Source: Loxodes magnus (lineage: Eukaryota; Ciliophora; Karyorelictea; Loxodida; Loxodidae). Taken from it: a stretch of DNA of 64,000 nucleotides. Each line of letters starts with the position of its first letter. Position 1 is the first letter of the stretch. The stretch spans positions 186,001 through 250,000 of the forward strand of contig CAMPDV010000318.1 in assembly GCA_946699065.1 (NCBI GenBank), given 5' to 3'. The notes under the pieces were generated by a model that was not told the origin of the DNA, ran no database searches, and worked only from the letters and a program-made list of their open reading frames with translations. This document shows positions 1-12,316 of the stretch, piece by piece. The translations under genes and the position numbers were made by a program.

Positions 1-2
1 GC

Positions 3-3000
3 TAAAACAAGGCAAACAATGGAGGCAGTTTTTCTATAAACTTCTAATCCATTTAAAGCTTTATAGACAATTAATTTCTTTAGAATAACTCAACTTATCA
101 AGGAGGATCTATTTGATTATATAAATCAAATGTTTAGCTAATTTAAAATTGTTCTTTTATATAAAACAAATGCAACAGAGGAGGTGCCTTATACTTAGAA
201 AATTCGAATATAACCTTGATGGAAAGTGTTTAAGGTGTAGGAAATGAAGCTATATTTTAAAGCGGAGGATTCATGTATCTAAGTAACTCATTTGTAACCA
301 CCATAAGAAATAGTCTATTCTAAGAAAACTAAGCTAATACTTAAGGTGGTGTGATTGATATAATAACTGAATAAAATTAAAATCTATTTTATATTATAAA
401 CTGCTAATTTGTTTCTAACATAGCTTCTATAGGAAGCATTGGAAACTTTTGAAAACAGACTATCATCTTATAAGATACTTAAGTAATATAAAACAGAGTT
501 TAGTTCAATGGAAATTTTTACTTTGATCAGTCTAATATAATATTTATTAATCTACAAGCTTATGGTAACAATGCATCTAAAGGAGCTGTTATTTTTAGCC
601 TTAGTTCTTAAGTTACTTTGGATAAGGCAGAAATGGGAAGCAACGAAGCATATGAACAAGGAGGATGTATTTACCTATAAAATGGAGATTTAATTATTAA
701 AAATTTAAAGGCTTATTAGAATAAGGCTAAATAAGGAATAATCTTATACCTATAGCAAGCTTCACCTGTATACATTCAATCAAGTTAGTTCTACAACAAC
801 ACAGATACAGACTCTAACCTCTTAGAAATAGAAAATGTACAATTTCTTCAGTTAGAAAAGTGCTAATTTAAAAGTAACTAAGTAAATACATTAATTTAAG
901 CTTAGCAAGTAGAAACTATGATTATAAGAGATAGTTTATTTAAGTAGAATTAACTTTAGTATAGAATAGTTGAAACCAAAAACTCTAATTTAGATATTTC
1001 TGAAAGTAAAATGGAATAAAATTATATTATAAAGGGAGATTTAATGGAAATATCAGGCAATAGGTTTAACTTAACTAATTGTTTCATTTCTGAAAATGAA
1101 GCTGTAAGTGGAGCAATGATTGACATAAAATTCACTAAAGCAATTATAAAAAATTCTTAATTTTAAGGAAATAAAGGATAGAAAGGGGGTTCAATACAAT
1201 CTTACACTACAGATTATTAAATTATAAATTGTTAATTTAAAAAGAATGTAGTTGAAAGCTAAGGAGGAGTGATAGACGCCAATAAAGATAAAATTTAGAT
1301 TTATAATAGTTTATTTGAAGAAAATCTATCTTTTTAAGGAGGAACCTTCTAATTTCTCTAAGTAGATGCACAAATTTACAATATAACAGGTTATAATAAT
1401 TTTGCTGCTTTTGGTGGATTTTCCTATTGTAAATAATCAAACGTAACATTTATAAACTCATAATTTTATAATAATTCAGCATTAGAAGGAGCAGTTATCT
1501 ACATGTTTATATCAAGAGTTGAGATGGATTTAATCAATTTTTATGATAATTGAGCAAAACTCAAAGGTGGTGTTATTTTTCTTGATATGTAAAGCAAATT
1601 AATTCTTACAAACTCAGAAGTTACCAAATGCTTGGCAGATGAAGGATCTTTTATATTCGCTTAAAATGGTATATTTTAATTAGACAACATATCAATTCAT
1701 GAAAATTAAGCATATAAAACAGGAATTATTAATCTTTGGAATTCAAATGGGGAATGCTAAATTACAAAATCATCTATATATAAAAATAAAGGGAAAGCTT
1801 CTATTTATGTGTACTAGAGTCTCTTAAGCATTTACCAAATATCATTTGCCAGTAACTCTGCAGATGACTTAACACCTGGAATTTTCATTCATAACTCTGA
1901 AATTCTCATAAGTGATTCTATTTTTAATGATCAAGAGTCACAAAAAGGAGTTTTTATATATAGTGAATATTAATCTAAAGTATAAATTTTAAATTCTAAG
2001 TTTCGAAATGAAAAAGGAAAGAAAGGAGGAGCTTTATATGTGTTTCAATCAGAAGCTGTAATAAGTAATACCAGTTTCAGTAACATAATAGTCAATTTAA
2101 ATGATGGTACTATTTATGCTTAGTAATCCAACTTAAGTATCTAAAATTCTATTTTTAACAATATAATATCTTAATAATAAGGAGGCTCAGTTGTTTTTAT
2201 GATATAGTCAAATATGACAATGGAATAATGTACTTTGACTAACTATTATAGTACAGCAATAGCTATTTAATAAAATAGTGCATTAACTTTAACTCTTACA
2301 ACATTTAGAAATGGACAAAGCAAAAATTTTCCTGGTTCAGCTGTTTATTCATAAAACTCATAATTGGATATGTTTAATTGTACTTGTGATAATTAGATAT
2401 CCTAAATAGGTTCTTGCTTTGCAATAGTAAATGATGAAGTATTTTATAAATATTTAATCTAATATAATCATTTTGAGAATGTTACAGCTTTATAATAAGG
2501 AGGTGTAGGATACTGCTATAATGCTAATATCACCTTTTTATATAATAACTTTGTAAGCAATAAAATTGAAAGAGGAGAGTAATCTACTCTAAAAGGAGGA
2601 GCTTTAAGATTGATATGTGATAATAAATTAATTTGTGACTATAGAATAGAAAGGAATTTCTTTATTAATAACTCTATTTAAAGTACCAATAGTGAAGGAG
2701 GAGCTATTTCATTTTAAGGAACTATACCTACTTTCATTCCTGATATAGAAAGTTAAGAAATTTGCCTCTATTTCAAAAATAATTCAGCTTTCTATGGAAA
2801 TCATTTTGCTTCATTTGCATATACTCTTAGTAATACTAATACGATAGATGCATTAGATCATTGTACAAACACCAAAATATAAAGATAATTAGTTTCATAG
2901 TTACCTGGTTTTCCTATAACTGAGCATTTATTTTATATAATAGATATTTAAGGTTAGCTAATTAGAACTGATAAATCCTCTTAAGCATCTATTTATTCCA

Positions 3001-5513
3001 ATAACAGTGATTCGGAGCTATCAGGAAAAACTAAAGTATAAGCTGAACTTGGTGTGTTTTATTTCAAGGATATAATAATAAAGGCAGAACCAAAAACTAA
3101 TATTAGCTTATATATAGAAACCAATGCCATTGATATTGATACTTTACCTTTTAACTTAAAGTTTATCAATAAACTTAATATGGAAGTATACATTTAGAAA
3201 TGCTTATAAGGATAAATACTTATAGAGGGTAATTCATGCTATAATTGTCTTTATGGATAATATTCCTTTAACTAAAGCGATCTGAAATGCAAAGAGTGTA
3301 TTGCTGGCTCGACATGTTATGGAAGTGATTTGATTGGGCCTAAAAAAGGATTTTGAAGAAAAAGTTTTGAAACAGATAATATTCATGAATGTCCTAATAG
3401 CAAAGCATGTAAAGGAACTACTGTAAATGATAGTTTTGTGGATATTTATTTATAAACCACCGATTAGTAAAATAGAGAAGATCTCAAGAAAGGAATTAAT
3501 TGAAAAGGAGAATGTGCTGAAGGTTATAAAGGTGTTATGTGTGACGTTTGCGAGAAAGATTGAACAAAAAATGATATAAATGAGTGTCAAAAATGTTTAA
3601 GTAAAAGATGATCTATCTTACTTGGTACTTTTACTATAACAATATTCATCATTTTCGTTATATACTTAGTAGTCCAAACTCTTAAATCAGCAGAAAAGTA
3701 AGAGTCTTACTATGGGGTCTATTTAAAAGTGTTGACTAACTATTTCTAATTTTCTTCTTTAATTTAGAAGTTTTAGTTCAATTGATCAAATGTACTTAAA
3801 AGCTACTTTGAAGCAAATTAAAGAATAACGGCATAGACTTCTAATATATTGAAAATAGATTGTTTATTTTAAGAAGGAGAAGAGTTTTATTATAGCAAAG
3901 TATTGAGCATTTTGATGTTACCTTTAATAATTTTAGTAATATCCCTTGTATTAGTGAGTGTATACTCTTGCATAAAATATAAAAAGTTTAATAATTCTAT
4001 CTTTATAACTATAATGAGTGTTTCCTACTTCCAAATTTGTACTAATTTAACCTCTACTATTTTTAGTGTTTTTAGTTGCTATAAGATAGAAGATGACTAT
4101 TACGTTCTAAACTCTTATACTGATATATAATGTTGAAAGGGAAGGCATATAAAGTTTGTCTTAATATTTGGTTTACCTTCACTACTTCTGTATGCGTTTT
4201 TTGTTCCTTTTAACGTTTTTATTTACTTATATAGGAAGAGAAAAATAATAAAATCCTACTAAATAAAGTCTTAGTTTGGGTTTCTAACAATAGGGTACAA
4301 AGAGAATTTCTACTACTGAGAAATATTCAAAATTTACTAGAAATTTTAAATTTCCTTTATTTTTATTTTTCTATAGAAGAATACTATAATTTTCTAGTTC
4401 TGATGCTTAATTCTTGTACTGCTGGTGTTTATTTATCTGTAGAGGTAAAATAATGCTTATATAAAAGAAGAGCTTAATAAACTAGAAGCTATTTACTTAT
4501 ATGTATCAGCATTTACACTATATATAGGTATCTATTTTGATTCTGGATAAAGATACTTAATTATTGATATCGCTTCTTTTATACTACTAGTTGCTGCTAA
4601 TGTATACTTCATTCTTGTCTGGATATACTACTTTATACTTCTCTTTGGAAGTCAATACTATAGAAAATATCTCAAAACATGCTTTTGCTTTATCTGCTTT
4701 TAATAAAAGTTAGATTTAATGGAAACTATTAATTAATGGGAAAAGTAAGAAGGAAATTATCTTAGAGACTAATAGAGTAAATGAAGGAAATGCTAAAATA
4801 AGATTTCCTCAATATTAAGAAGAAAAAGGATAAAGATCTTCAATGATAAAGAAGAAGTTTAATTTTATAACCTAAACTAAGAAAATAAGCATACCAAAAA
4901 ACTAACCCTTCATTTTAAGTAGAAAGAAGATATAACTATCTTAAAATAAATGGACTTATCATATTTAATCAGCATTGGCTTATATGAACTCTATAACTAA
5001 AACTCTAGAAACTTCATATTAACGCAAACAGAATATTGAAATTAAAGAATTAAGTGATTCTTATAAATATCAAGCTAAATTTAAAATAATCCAAGTAATA
5101 TTATTACTAATTAAAATAGTCATCAAGAAGAAATTTAAACCTAAAACTATTCAAATCAGACATAATAATCCTATTAATCAAATGATATTCCATTTTTTTA
5201 GTAGATACAGTCTTAGATTAAATTAGAATCAAAAATAAGCAGTAGATAAAAGATGAGAAATTATAACAAAAAAGTTGAGAAATAAGCAGATTAAAATAAG
5301 CATAAGATTCAAAAAATATCTATCAAAAAATCTATTAACTTATAAACAATTGCTGAAACTCTTGAAGAATCCGAATAATAGAATGAAGTATGGAATTTTT
5401 AACAATCTGATTAGACATTAGAGAAATCTTAATAAGAAATTGAATTTTTAGATGAAAAGAAATGTGAAGACCGAATAAATAAAAATAGAAATTTGGACAA
5501 GGAGGAGTAATGA
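3..5513 (+). CDS. Pmp-like repeat transmembrane protein, 5' cut by window
   Basis: A large secreted or surface membrane protein of the kind common in ciliates. Codons 1 to about 960 form a beta-helix-like array of short repeats built on GGA-[LIV]-Y and N-x-[SA]-F-x-x-N, resembling chlamydial polymorphic outer membrane protein repeats. Around codons 1079-1190 follows a cysteine-rich EGF/furin-like segment, then several hydrophobic segments (about codons 1200-1570) and a Gln/Lys/Asn-rich, probably cytoplasmic tail. The frame is unbroken only if TAA/TAG are Gln and TGA is Trp (for example the GF-W-RKS motif at 3346-3360). TGA at 5511-5513, directly after a TAA, is the likely stop because AT-rich non-coding DNA follows. 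The start lies outside the window. The ligand and function are unknown. Confidence 0.88.
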
Positions 5514-5689
5514 TAGAAGTTGTATGAAATACGATAAATCTTATTAATAATTTTTATAATATATTTAAATAAATTTTTTTTTATTAGATAAATAATCAAA
5601 TTAATTAATTACGTGGTTCTACCATTATTAAGTTCACCACAATTAAGAAGATAAACCAAATTTTACTATAATAATAATATAGAAATTTT

Positions 5690-5894
5690 ACAAGTTTCTC
5701 CTGGTCTCCTTTATGTTTTCACACTTCTTCTATCTCCTCTTCCAATATGTCTAGTATTTGTTAATTTGAGAGTTAAGAATCAATTCTGCTAGTAAATCTT
5801 CTTGGATAGTTACATATTTATTACTACCTATTTTATACTTTTTATTTTATCTTCCTTACTTCGATTTCATCTATGAACCTTTTTTACCTTTCAT
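5690..5894 (-). CDS. Possible small protein, unassigned
   Basis: The minus strand is purine-rich and reads as a plausible short protein from ATG at 5894, with a segment KYVTIQEDLLAELILNSQ followed by an acidic ILEEEIEEVW stretch. The two parts are in different frames, so one frameshift is needed. It ends close to the 5' end of the gag-only element at 5905 and may be older DNA into which that element inserted. I recognise no family. It could also be non-coding. Confidence 0.25.
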
Positions 5895-5897
5895 AGA

Positions 5898-7150
5898 TAA
5901 TAAAATGGCATCTAAGAAAAAATTAAATTAAAATGAATCTTCTAACTAACAATAAGATACCTTGATTGAGGTTTATTAGCTATAATCAGAAATTAAAAAA
6001 CTATAAGAAGCAGTGCAGCAATTAATTCCGCAAATTAACAGTTTAGACTTAAAAATTAACTAGCTTTAAAATTATTTAAAATACTAAATACACAATTAAG
6101 CATAAAAGCTTTGATACATCTACTTAATCATTAATCTAAAAGAATAAAAGAACAAATATTTTAAGTTCGAAATCTCAATTAAATAATTGCCAAACGAGTT
6201 ACGAGTAAAGCCATGCTTGATCCAATGGAAATTGAACAATCAAATTTAAATATTTATAAATTATTTATTATATAAAATGGATGTCGGCCGCGTCAGAAAA
6301 ACTAGTAGGTAATCTGGTGCAGTGTATACTGCCTTGCGAGTAATCTCGCACTAGATGCCACCACAGGAAGGGTGGATAAGCTCCGTTGAGACATGCCTAA
6401 CTTACTCCGAGGTTTCTCTCTAGCAATATGAAAGATTGACTGACGGACATTCTAATTGATGACTTAATAACTAATTCTTATTTGGACCTTATTTAAGAAA
6501 ACTGAAGCATTTGACTCAAGATTTTAGAATAATTATTAATAAGAAAATTCCCCATTTGGAGAAGCTGACATGACTCATTGGACTTCTAGAATTTTAGCAA
6601 GAATCATGAGAGCATTTTTCTTAATATTAAATATTAATATTGAAAAAGCTGTGCGCCAATGAGGTGCTACATGCTCTAAAATAATTTTTATTACTAAGCA
6701 TTAAAAAATTAAGCAATTAAGTAAGTAATAAAAAGAAGACCATTTATGTGCTGATTCTGTAGAAGGTTAGGGCACAAAATATAAAATTGTTGGAAATACA
6801 AAAAATTTCATAGTTGCGAAAATAAAAAGTTCTGATAAAACCTAACCAAGATTTAGTGTGCATCAGAAAGTAATCTATATAGAAAAAAATGATTGGAGTA
6901 AACTATTTATTTTAAAAATAGTAGATACAAAAATGAAGAACGAAGCAAATGTTTGAAAAGGATTGAGAAAGTAACAAAATATCAACAGTAAAGAAAGGCC
7001 AGATTAGCAGTCAAAGATTTTTTTACAAAAATTAGAACCTTGAAAAGAAATGGATGATTTCAATGAATAATAGAATTGATTTTTGGGATTTATTATAAAT
7101 TTATTTGTGACAAGCCAAATAAAAGCGATGTCACATTAATAAATTATTTT
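5898..7150 (+). mobile_element. Gag-only retroposon a, zinc knuckle present, interrupted
   Basis: ATG at 5905 follows an A-rich leader. The protein starts MASKKKLNQNESS and forms a Gln/Leu-rich coiled coil, then has the family motif P-M-E-I-E (about 6225). A perfect CCHC zinc knuckle (C-W-F-C-x4-H-x4-C, with its Trp encoded by TGA) lies at 6749-6790, but about 0.4 kb of GC-rich sequence (6278-6690) separates it from the coiled coil. The last part (7107-7135) is an inverted repeat GTGACA...TGTCAC. Flanks share only AGATAAT, so the ends are approximate. Two decayed relatives (36662-37165, 50225-50705) lack the GC-rich block, which is why I treat it as a secondary insertion. Confidence 0.7.
6278..6690 (+). 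repeat. GC-rich SINE-like insertion with strong hairpins
   Basis: This block stands out by base composition. It holds three consecutive perfect hairpins: GCAGT-GTAT-ACTGC (6319-6332), GCGAG-TAAT-CTCGC (6336-6349) and CCACC...GGTGG (6358-6375). Near its 3' end is GCGCC-AATGA-GGTGC (6653-6667). The first part aligns by eye with 31165-31260 and the last hairpin with 31088-31103, 37296-37310, 39022-39036 and 19704-19718. It splits a gag element whose relatives lack it. A TAAAAT match at both edges could be a short target duplication. Confidence 0.5.
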
Positions 7151-7612
7151 TATTTTTATTATAATTACATTTTTAAAAAAGATAATTAATATATAACAAT
7201 TTAATATTTAAATATAAAAATAGAAACTAAAAAATAATCTAACTTATCTTAGTTTAATATTTTAAACTCTGTATGCTTATATAAAATCTATATTAAGCTT
7301 ATCTAAAATTATCTAATCTTCGTATATTAATACTATATATTAAAATATATTAGCTCTTGAATTAATATAATAGGTATGTAATTTTAAGTGATATTTTAAA
7401 ATAGTTTATCATAAATTTAATTTTAGAACTTAAAAGTCTTATTATCATACTTGAAATTATTATTTTTATTTCTGTTTTTAAGCAGCAGTAAATCTAATAA
7501 ATAAGATATTTCTTTATTATTTGATTGAAGTTATAATTTATGAAGTGTTCTCTAGTAAAAGTCGAATTGATAAACAAAGATTTGTAGGAAAGAAAAGGCT
7601 TGTAAAATTACC
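7151..7612. other. AT-rich spacer
   Basis: Very AT-rich sequence with many short TA and poly-T/A runs. No motif, repeat shared with the rest of the window or convincing protein was seen. The last 130 bases could be the start of the coding-like stretch that follows. Confidence 0.5.
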
Positions 7613-8320
7613 ATGGTTATAATAATATAAAACATAAAAAGAAGGATTGCATGATATTTGGTTCTTTAATAACCTTTTTATTTAATTCATTGTGTAGAAT
7701 TTTAAGACTTTCTACTTTTTTAATTTCCATTTGAGGCTATCAAATCACTCTAATATAAAGAATATATTGAATATTTAACTTTAGCTAGCATAATTTAAAA
7801 AGATTCTAAGCTTAAGAAAAATATTATATTAAAAGGTTTTAAAAATTTGTGCTTATCAGAGTAAATAAGCTATAGACACAGATATATAGTCAATCATTTA
7901 ATAATTTATTTTCAATCAAGTCCTAAAAAGTATTGTTTCTAATGCGATAGTATGGCATATCTGTAGAAACTTTTTGAAATTCTCTTTGAATAAAGAGATT
8001 AATGGCGGTAATTAGAGGTTGAGAAAGAACGTCACGAAAATCAGAAAAGGAAGGAACAAAATTATAAATTCTAAAAAAACTAATACCTCTTTTACGATCC
8101 TTTTGGAAGGGTTACGGGAAGTCATTAGATTAGAATAAAAAGATAAAATAGCTCTTTAGAGCAAGAAATGAGATTATACTGTCTTAAAAATAAAATTTCA
8201 GCAGTATACAGAAATATCAAGACTAATGAAACGGAGGGAAAGCCGTTAAAAAAGTAATACAACATGGGTAAAAATGTGAAAAGAATTTAAAATAAAACTA
8301 CCTAATTTAGATTATCTATT
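7613..8320 (+). CDS. Coding-like stretch, unassigned, Lys/Glu/Gln-rich
   Basis: The plus strand is purine-rich and, in the frame of ATG 7613 (also ATG 7952), gives a protein-like sequence: hydrophobic N-terminal half, a possible C-x2-C pair (YCFQC, about 7930), a coiled-coil run (QRDQWRQLEVEKERHENQK) and a segment YDPFGRVTGSHQIRIKRQ. GC content rises locally at 8000-8250. No domain is recognised, and openness of the frame is not evidence under this code, so start and end are guesses. It could be a decayed transposon ORF. Confidence 0.3.
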
Positions 8321-9093
8321 ATAAGATTATAGTTTAATTATTTAACCTTATAATAACTATGTAATTTACTAATAAAAAATAAGCCTTACGTATTTTTCAA
8401 ACACTTTGCTGCTTTTAAATTTTGACCTAAAACTTGTAACTATAAATATAGTAATATTAGGTATATTTAAGATTAGTTTTTAGATATAAAGCATAATAAA
8501 ATAATAATGAATGAAAAGAGATAAGCTTAATATTTATTAATATAGACAATATTAGAACTTAGGATTAAAAGATATAATGTAATAGAGTGGTGATAGAGTA
8601 TGCTTTATAAGTATGATTTGGATAATTTTAGTATTATAGTTTAATAACAATAATAATGCTTTATTTTAAATTTAAGTTTTATCTTCTTGTAGGCATTTAA
8701 ACATCTTTCCCACCAATCTCCAGAACTTTCCGAATTTGTATAAAAAATTTTAATTGCTTGATTATTGTAATAGTTACTTATATATTTATTGTTTATTATA
8801 TTTAATTTTGCATTTTTATCTTATAACTTATTCTTAATCATTACATTAAACTTCTCTTTATTCTTCCTTAAATTTCTTATGTGTTTTTTCTTTAATTTTT
8901 ATTTCTTCTTGCTATCTTTTTTCAAAGATAGAATATTTTGTAATATTTTCTGTATTTGCTACTGTGAATTATATAAGCATTATTTTCTCTCTTATCTTTT
9001 ATTTATATCTTTATTTCATTTATTTAAATACTATCTCTCTTTAATCTTGCAATCCTATCAAATTTAACATTTATTGCTAAACACAACTTAAAT
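8321..9093. other. AT-rich to T-rich spacer
   Basis: AT-rich DNA that becomes strongly T-rich on the plus strand from about 8780. Translation gives only a Phe/Leu/Tyr-rich hydrophobic string of the sort that T-rich non-coding DNA produces. I see no gene. Confidence 0.5.
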
Positions 9094-12000
9094 AGTTTAA
9101 GAGCCAAATGGAGAGGCATAGCTCAGATTCCGCAGAATAAAACTTGACGATATACTCTTTACTTCTTGCTACATACCAGACAGTAACAAGACATCATATA
9201 TGAAAGATGAACCCTATGACATTCTCAATGAAATATCTAATGCGTTTACCCATAATGCTCACATCTTCCTTGGTGACTTTAATGCACTATTAGAAGACTT
9301 TGGTAGTAATCCTCTAAGCAACTACGATAATACATCCCGATTAAAATAGTTTATTCAACAGAATGATTTGTAGATTATCAACGACCCTATAGCAAATACA
9401 TTCATTCATAGAGCTAATCAATAATATTATTGTAATAATTACATTTTGAACATTTATTGATTCAACAATTTCTAGGCTCACTATGACAAACTAATCACTG
9501 ATTATATTCCTATATCTGTGACTCTTGCTTATAACGCAACCACAAATGTTACATGATAACAACAATTACTCTATAAGATTGATAAGTTACTTGTCCCAAT
9601 GGACAGATAACATTACTAAAATCAATTTTAAGGTCGTTTTTTCTGTTTTTTGACTGTAGATTCAAACAACTTAGACTCATAATATAGTTTCATATGAACT
9701 TACTTTAGAATAGTGTAATGAACCAATAGGAGTAGTTAAACAAAATACTAATTACAACAAACTGCCTCGGGATATCACTTTGAAGTATATAGCTGCTAAA
9801 AGAGCAAATTAGGAGTATAAGAAATTGATGTTTATACAAGGAAGAATTAACTAAACAGTAACTGAAACTCATTCTGTAGCCAGAAAATTAAAAAAAATAT
9901 ATATGCGTTCTTATTGAAAATGGAGAAAGCTTCAGGCTAAAGGTAAATTTCTCAAACTAAATAGAAATCAACGAACGATGATCTGTCAGGCGAAAAAGAT
10001 AATAAACCCTAAAATAAGGAATTAAATGAATTTGAATGAAGAACTTAGTAACTCCTTTATTGATAACTGAGAAGTCTTTGTGTTAAACAAACATTGAAAC
10101 GTAACATAGGAACAACTTAATTTTAGTAAACGGTAAATAGATCTCATTTATAGAAATCCTTAACTTATCAATTACCCATATTCTCACTTATAAATTTTGA
10201 ACTTTTCAAATTTTAAGAAATTCAAGAAATTATTCAACATATTCCAAATGTCAAGGCACCTAGACCAGATAGAATAAAGGGTGAACTCATCAAGTATGCT
10301 GGAGAAGAGTTACAATAAATAATTCACTGTTTTATCAATAATATGATGCGACTTTAATAAATTTCATAAAAACTGAATACCTCCATTATCATTCCTATTT
10401 TCAAGAAAGATAGTAAGAGTTATTGGAAAAACTGAAGACCAATTTCCCTTATGAATACTATGTTGGAGATCTACGAAAAGGCTTTAACAGAAAGGATTTA
10501 CAAAATTCTTTAAGAACGAAACCTCATACATCCTGCATAAATGGGATTTCTCAAGAAGAGACAAGCAGCCCACTAAATATGATAATTGTAGCAGATAATT
10601 GACCTCTATTAGAGTGAAGGGAAAGGCTAAACAAGGATACTTTTACTCTTATTGATGTTGAGAAGATTTTTGATAGTATAGAGAGAATAACACTTTTTTA
10701 ACATCTTAGAATAAAACTACCTCTGGAATTGATACTGGCACTAGAGTCTTTCTACAGTAACCTGAATTCCTCTTTTATAATCGATAGGTAAACAACTCGA
10801 CGACTTCATTACAACAATGGAGTTATGCAAGGGAGTTCACATGATCCTGTACTCTCCCTCCTATATTATGATATAGTAATCAGACAACTATAAGAAAGAA
10901 ATACACATCTAGGTATCAATCTGCACAATATGAACTTTGTATGCAGAGCGTGGACAGATGACCTTATACTCCTTTCTTTTTCTGCTTAAAGGATATAATA
11001 ACTAATAGATTAATGTAACAGAGTTTTCAGTGAATTTTTCTGTAAATAAACACTAGTAAATGTGAAGCAATACAATTTGTTAAAAAAAGAAGATCTAAAA
11101 AAATAGAATTAAACTTGAAACTGGAAGGTTAATATATCAAAATGAAGAATCAAGTGACATACCTCGGAGTTATAATACAAGAAAATGGTCTTTTGATCAA
11201 TCACTGTAAATAGAGAATTTAAACATATTTAGAATCGGTAAAGAAATGCATTTATACTCTCAGTCGATACAAGAATGTTACTCCCTGACACTTTAAAATG
11301 CTTTACATGTTTACGTTGCCTAAGGCCGAATACGGTTGAGAATTGGTTCCTTGAACTATAATGAGAGTCTCATAGTCTATGAAAGAGAAGATAAACAAAA
11401 GTATGCATATAATTGCGAGGGAGGCTTTACAGTCGCCTATCTCCTATCTCTGTCTTTAATGAGTCCTGTTACATAGACTTTAACTGGCTCCTTTCGAGCA
11501 TATTATGGCTAGTCGCTTTTTCCATTTCTGCTTTAAAATACGGAAAGAAGCTAGGACTTATCCGGAATCCGATATAGGAAGACTCTTTGAATGCAATTGA
11601 AACTAAAAATCTTTGTACTTTTAGTAAGTTAAAAGGATGTTTTAATATTACGGAATTAGCAATGACGACCAAACCATGATTTCTAATTAACTTTCTTTTG
11701 AGAATCTTATTGAAGAAAAATAAGAAACAAATTCTATTAAGAAGCAAAAATACAATATAGAGTAACTTGGAGGACTTTTGAAATAAATTACACTAAATTA
11801 AACAAAGAATATAAAAAAGAAATCATCTCAATCTTTAAATTACGAGCTAATTCTTGCAGTTTTTAATATGACTTACAAATGCGTCATTATCCTGTAAAAA
11901 ATTACCTCTGTAAATGTGGTGGAGAAGAAACATTTAGACATATCTTCGAATGTGTCTGCTATTAGGACATAGTTAGAAATATCTCTGATAAATTTCCTGG

Positions 12001-12316
12001 AAAAAACTTGGAAAAACTAGTAAGTTACGATTAACTCTACACAAACTAGCAGTTCACTTCTCATATGTAAATGGATGCAGATCTTCAGATAAAAATTTTT
12101 CATAAGAGTCTACTAAAAAAAAGAATTGAAATTGTAGAACAAAACACTGATAATTGATTAGAGCCTAAAGAAGAACAATAAGAAAGCACAAGAATCAACG
12201 GGGAAAAGTTAGAAGATGGAAAGAACGATGCTTGAACTTTTTGAACATAATTAAAATGAAGTATCTAATATAAATCAGTAACTTCATTTAATTAACATTT
12301 TTATTAAAGTGATTTC
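9094..12316 (+). mobile_element. LINE ORF2 with endonuclease and reverse transcriptase, decayed
   Basis: A 5'-truncated non-LTR retrotransposon. Frame 2 begins inside the apurinic-type endonuclease (SCYIPDSN; LGDFNALLEDFG at 9269-9304), then enters the reverse transcriptase (VKAPRPDRI...ELIK about 10250; IPIFKK and RPISLMNT about 10395-10460; QMGFLKKRQAAH). A frameshift near 10625 moves to frame 1 (DVEKIFDSI; GVMQGSSHDP; catalytic WTDDLILL at 10951-10974). A second near 11040 moves to frame 3 (VTYLGVIIQENG; LPKAEYGWELVPW) and a third restores frame 2 for the C-terminal CCHC-type finger C-K-C-x5-F-x2-H-x4-C (11909-11953). A hairpin ATGAAGT...ACTTCAT lies at 12257-12287. It abuts repeat unit A. 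Dead as it stands, but the enzyme type could supply the gag-only elements. Confidence 0.9.

Noticed and set aside
8789..9067. 92-codon hydrophobic ORF
   Set aside because: Phe/Leu/Tyr-rich product of T-rich DNA, no conservation; open frames are meaningless under this code.
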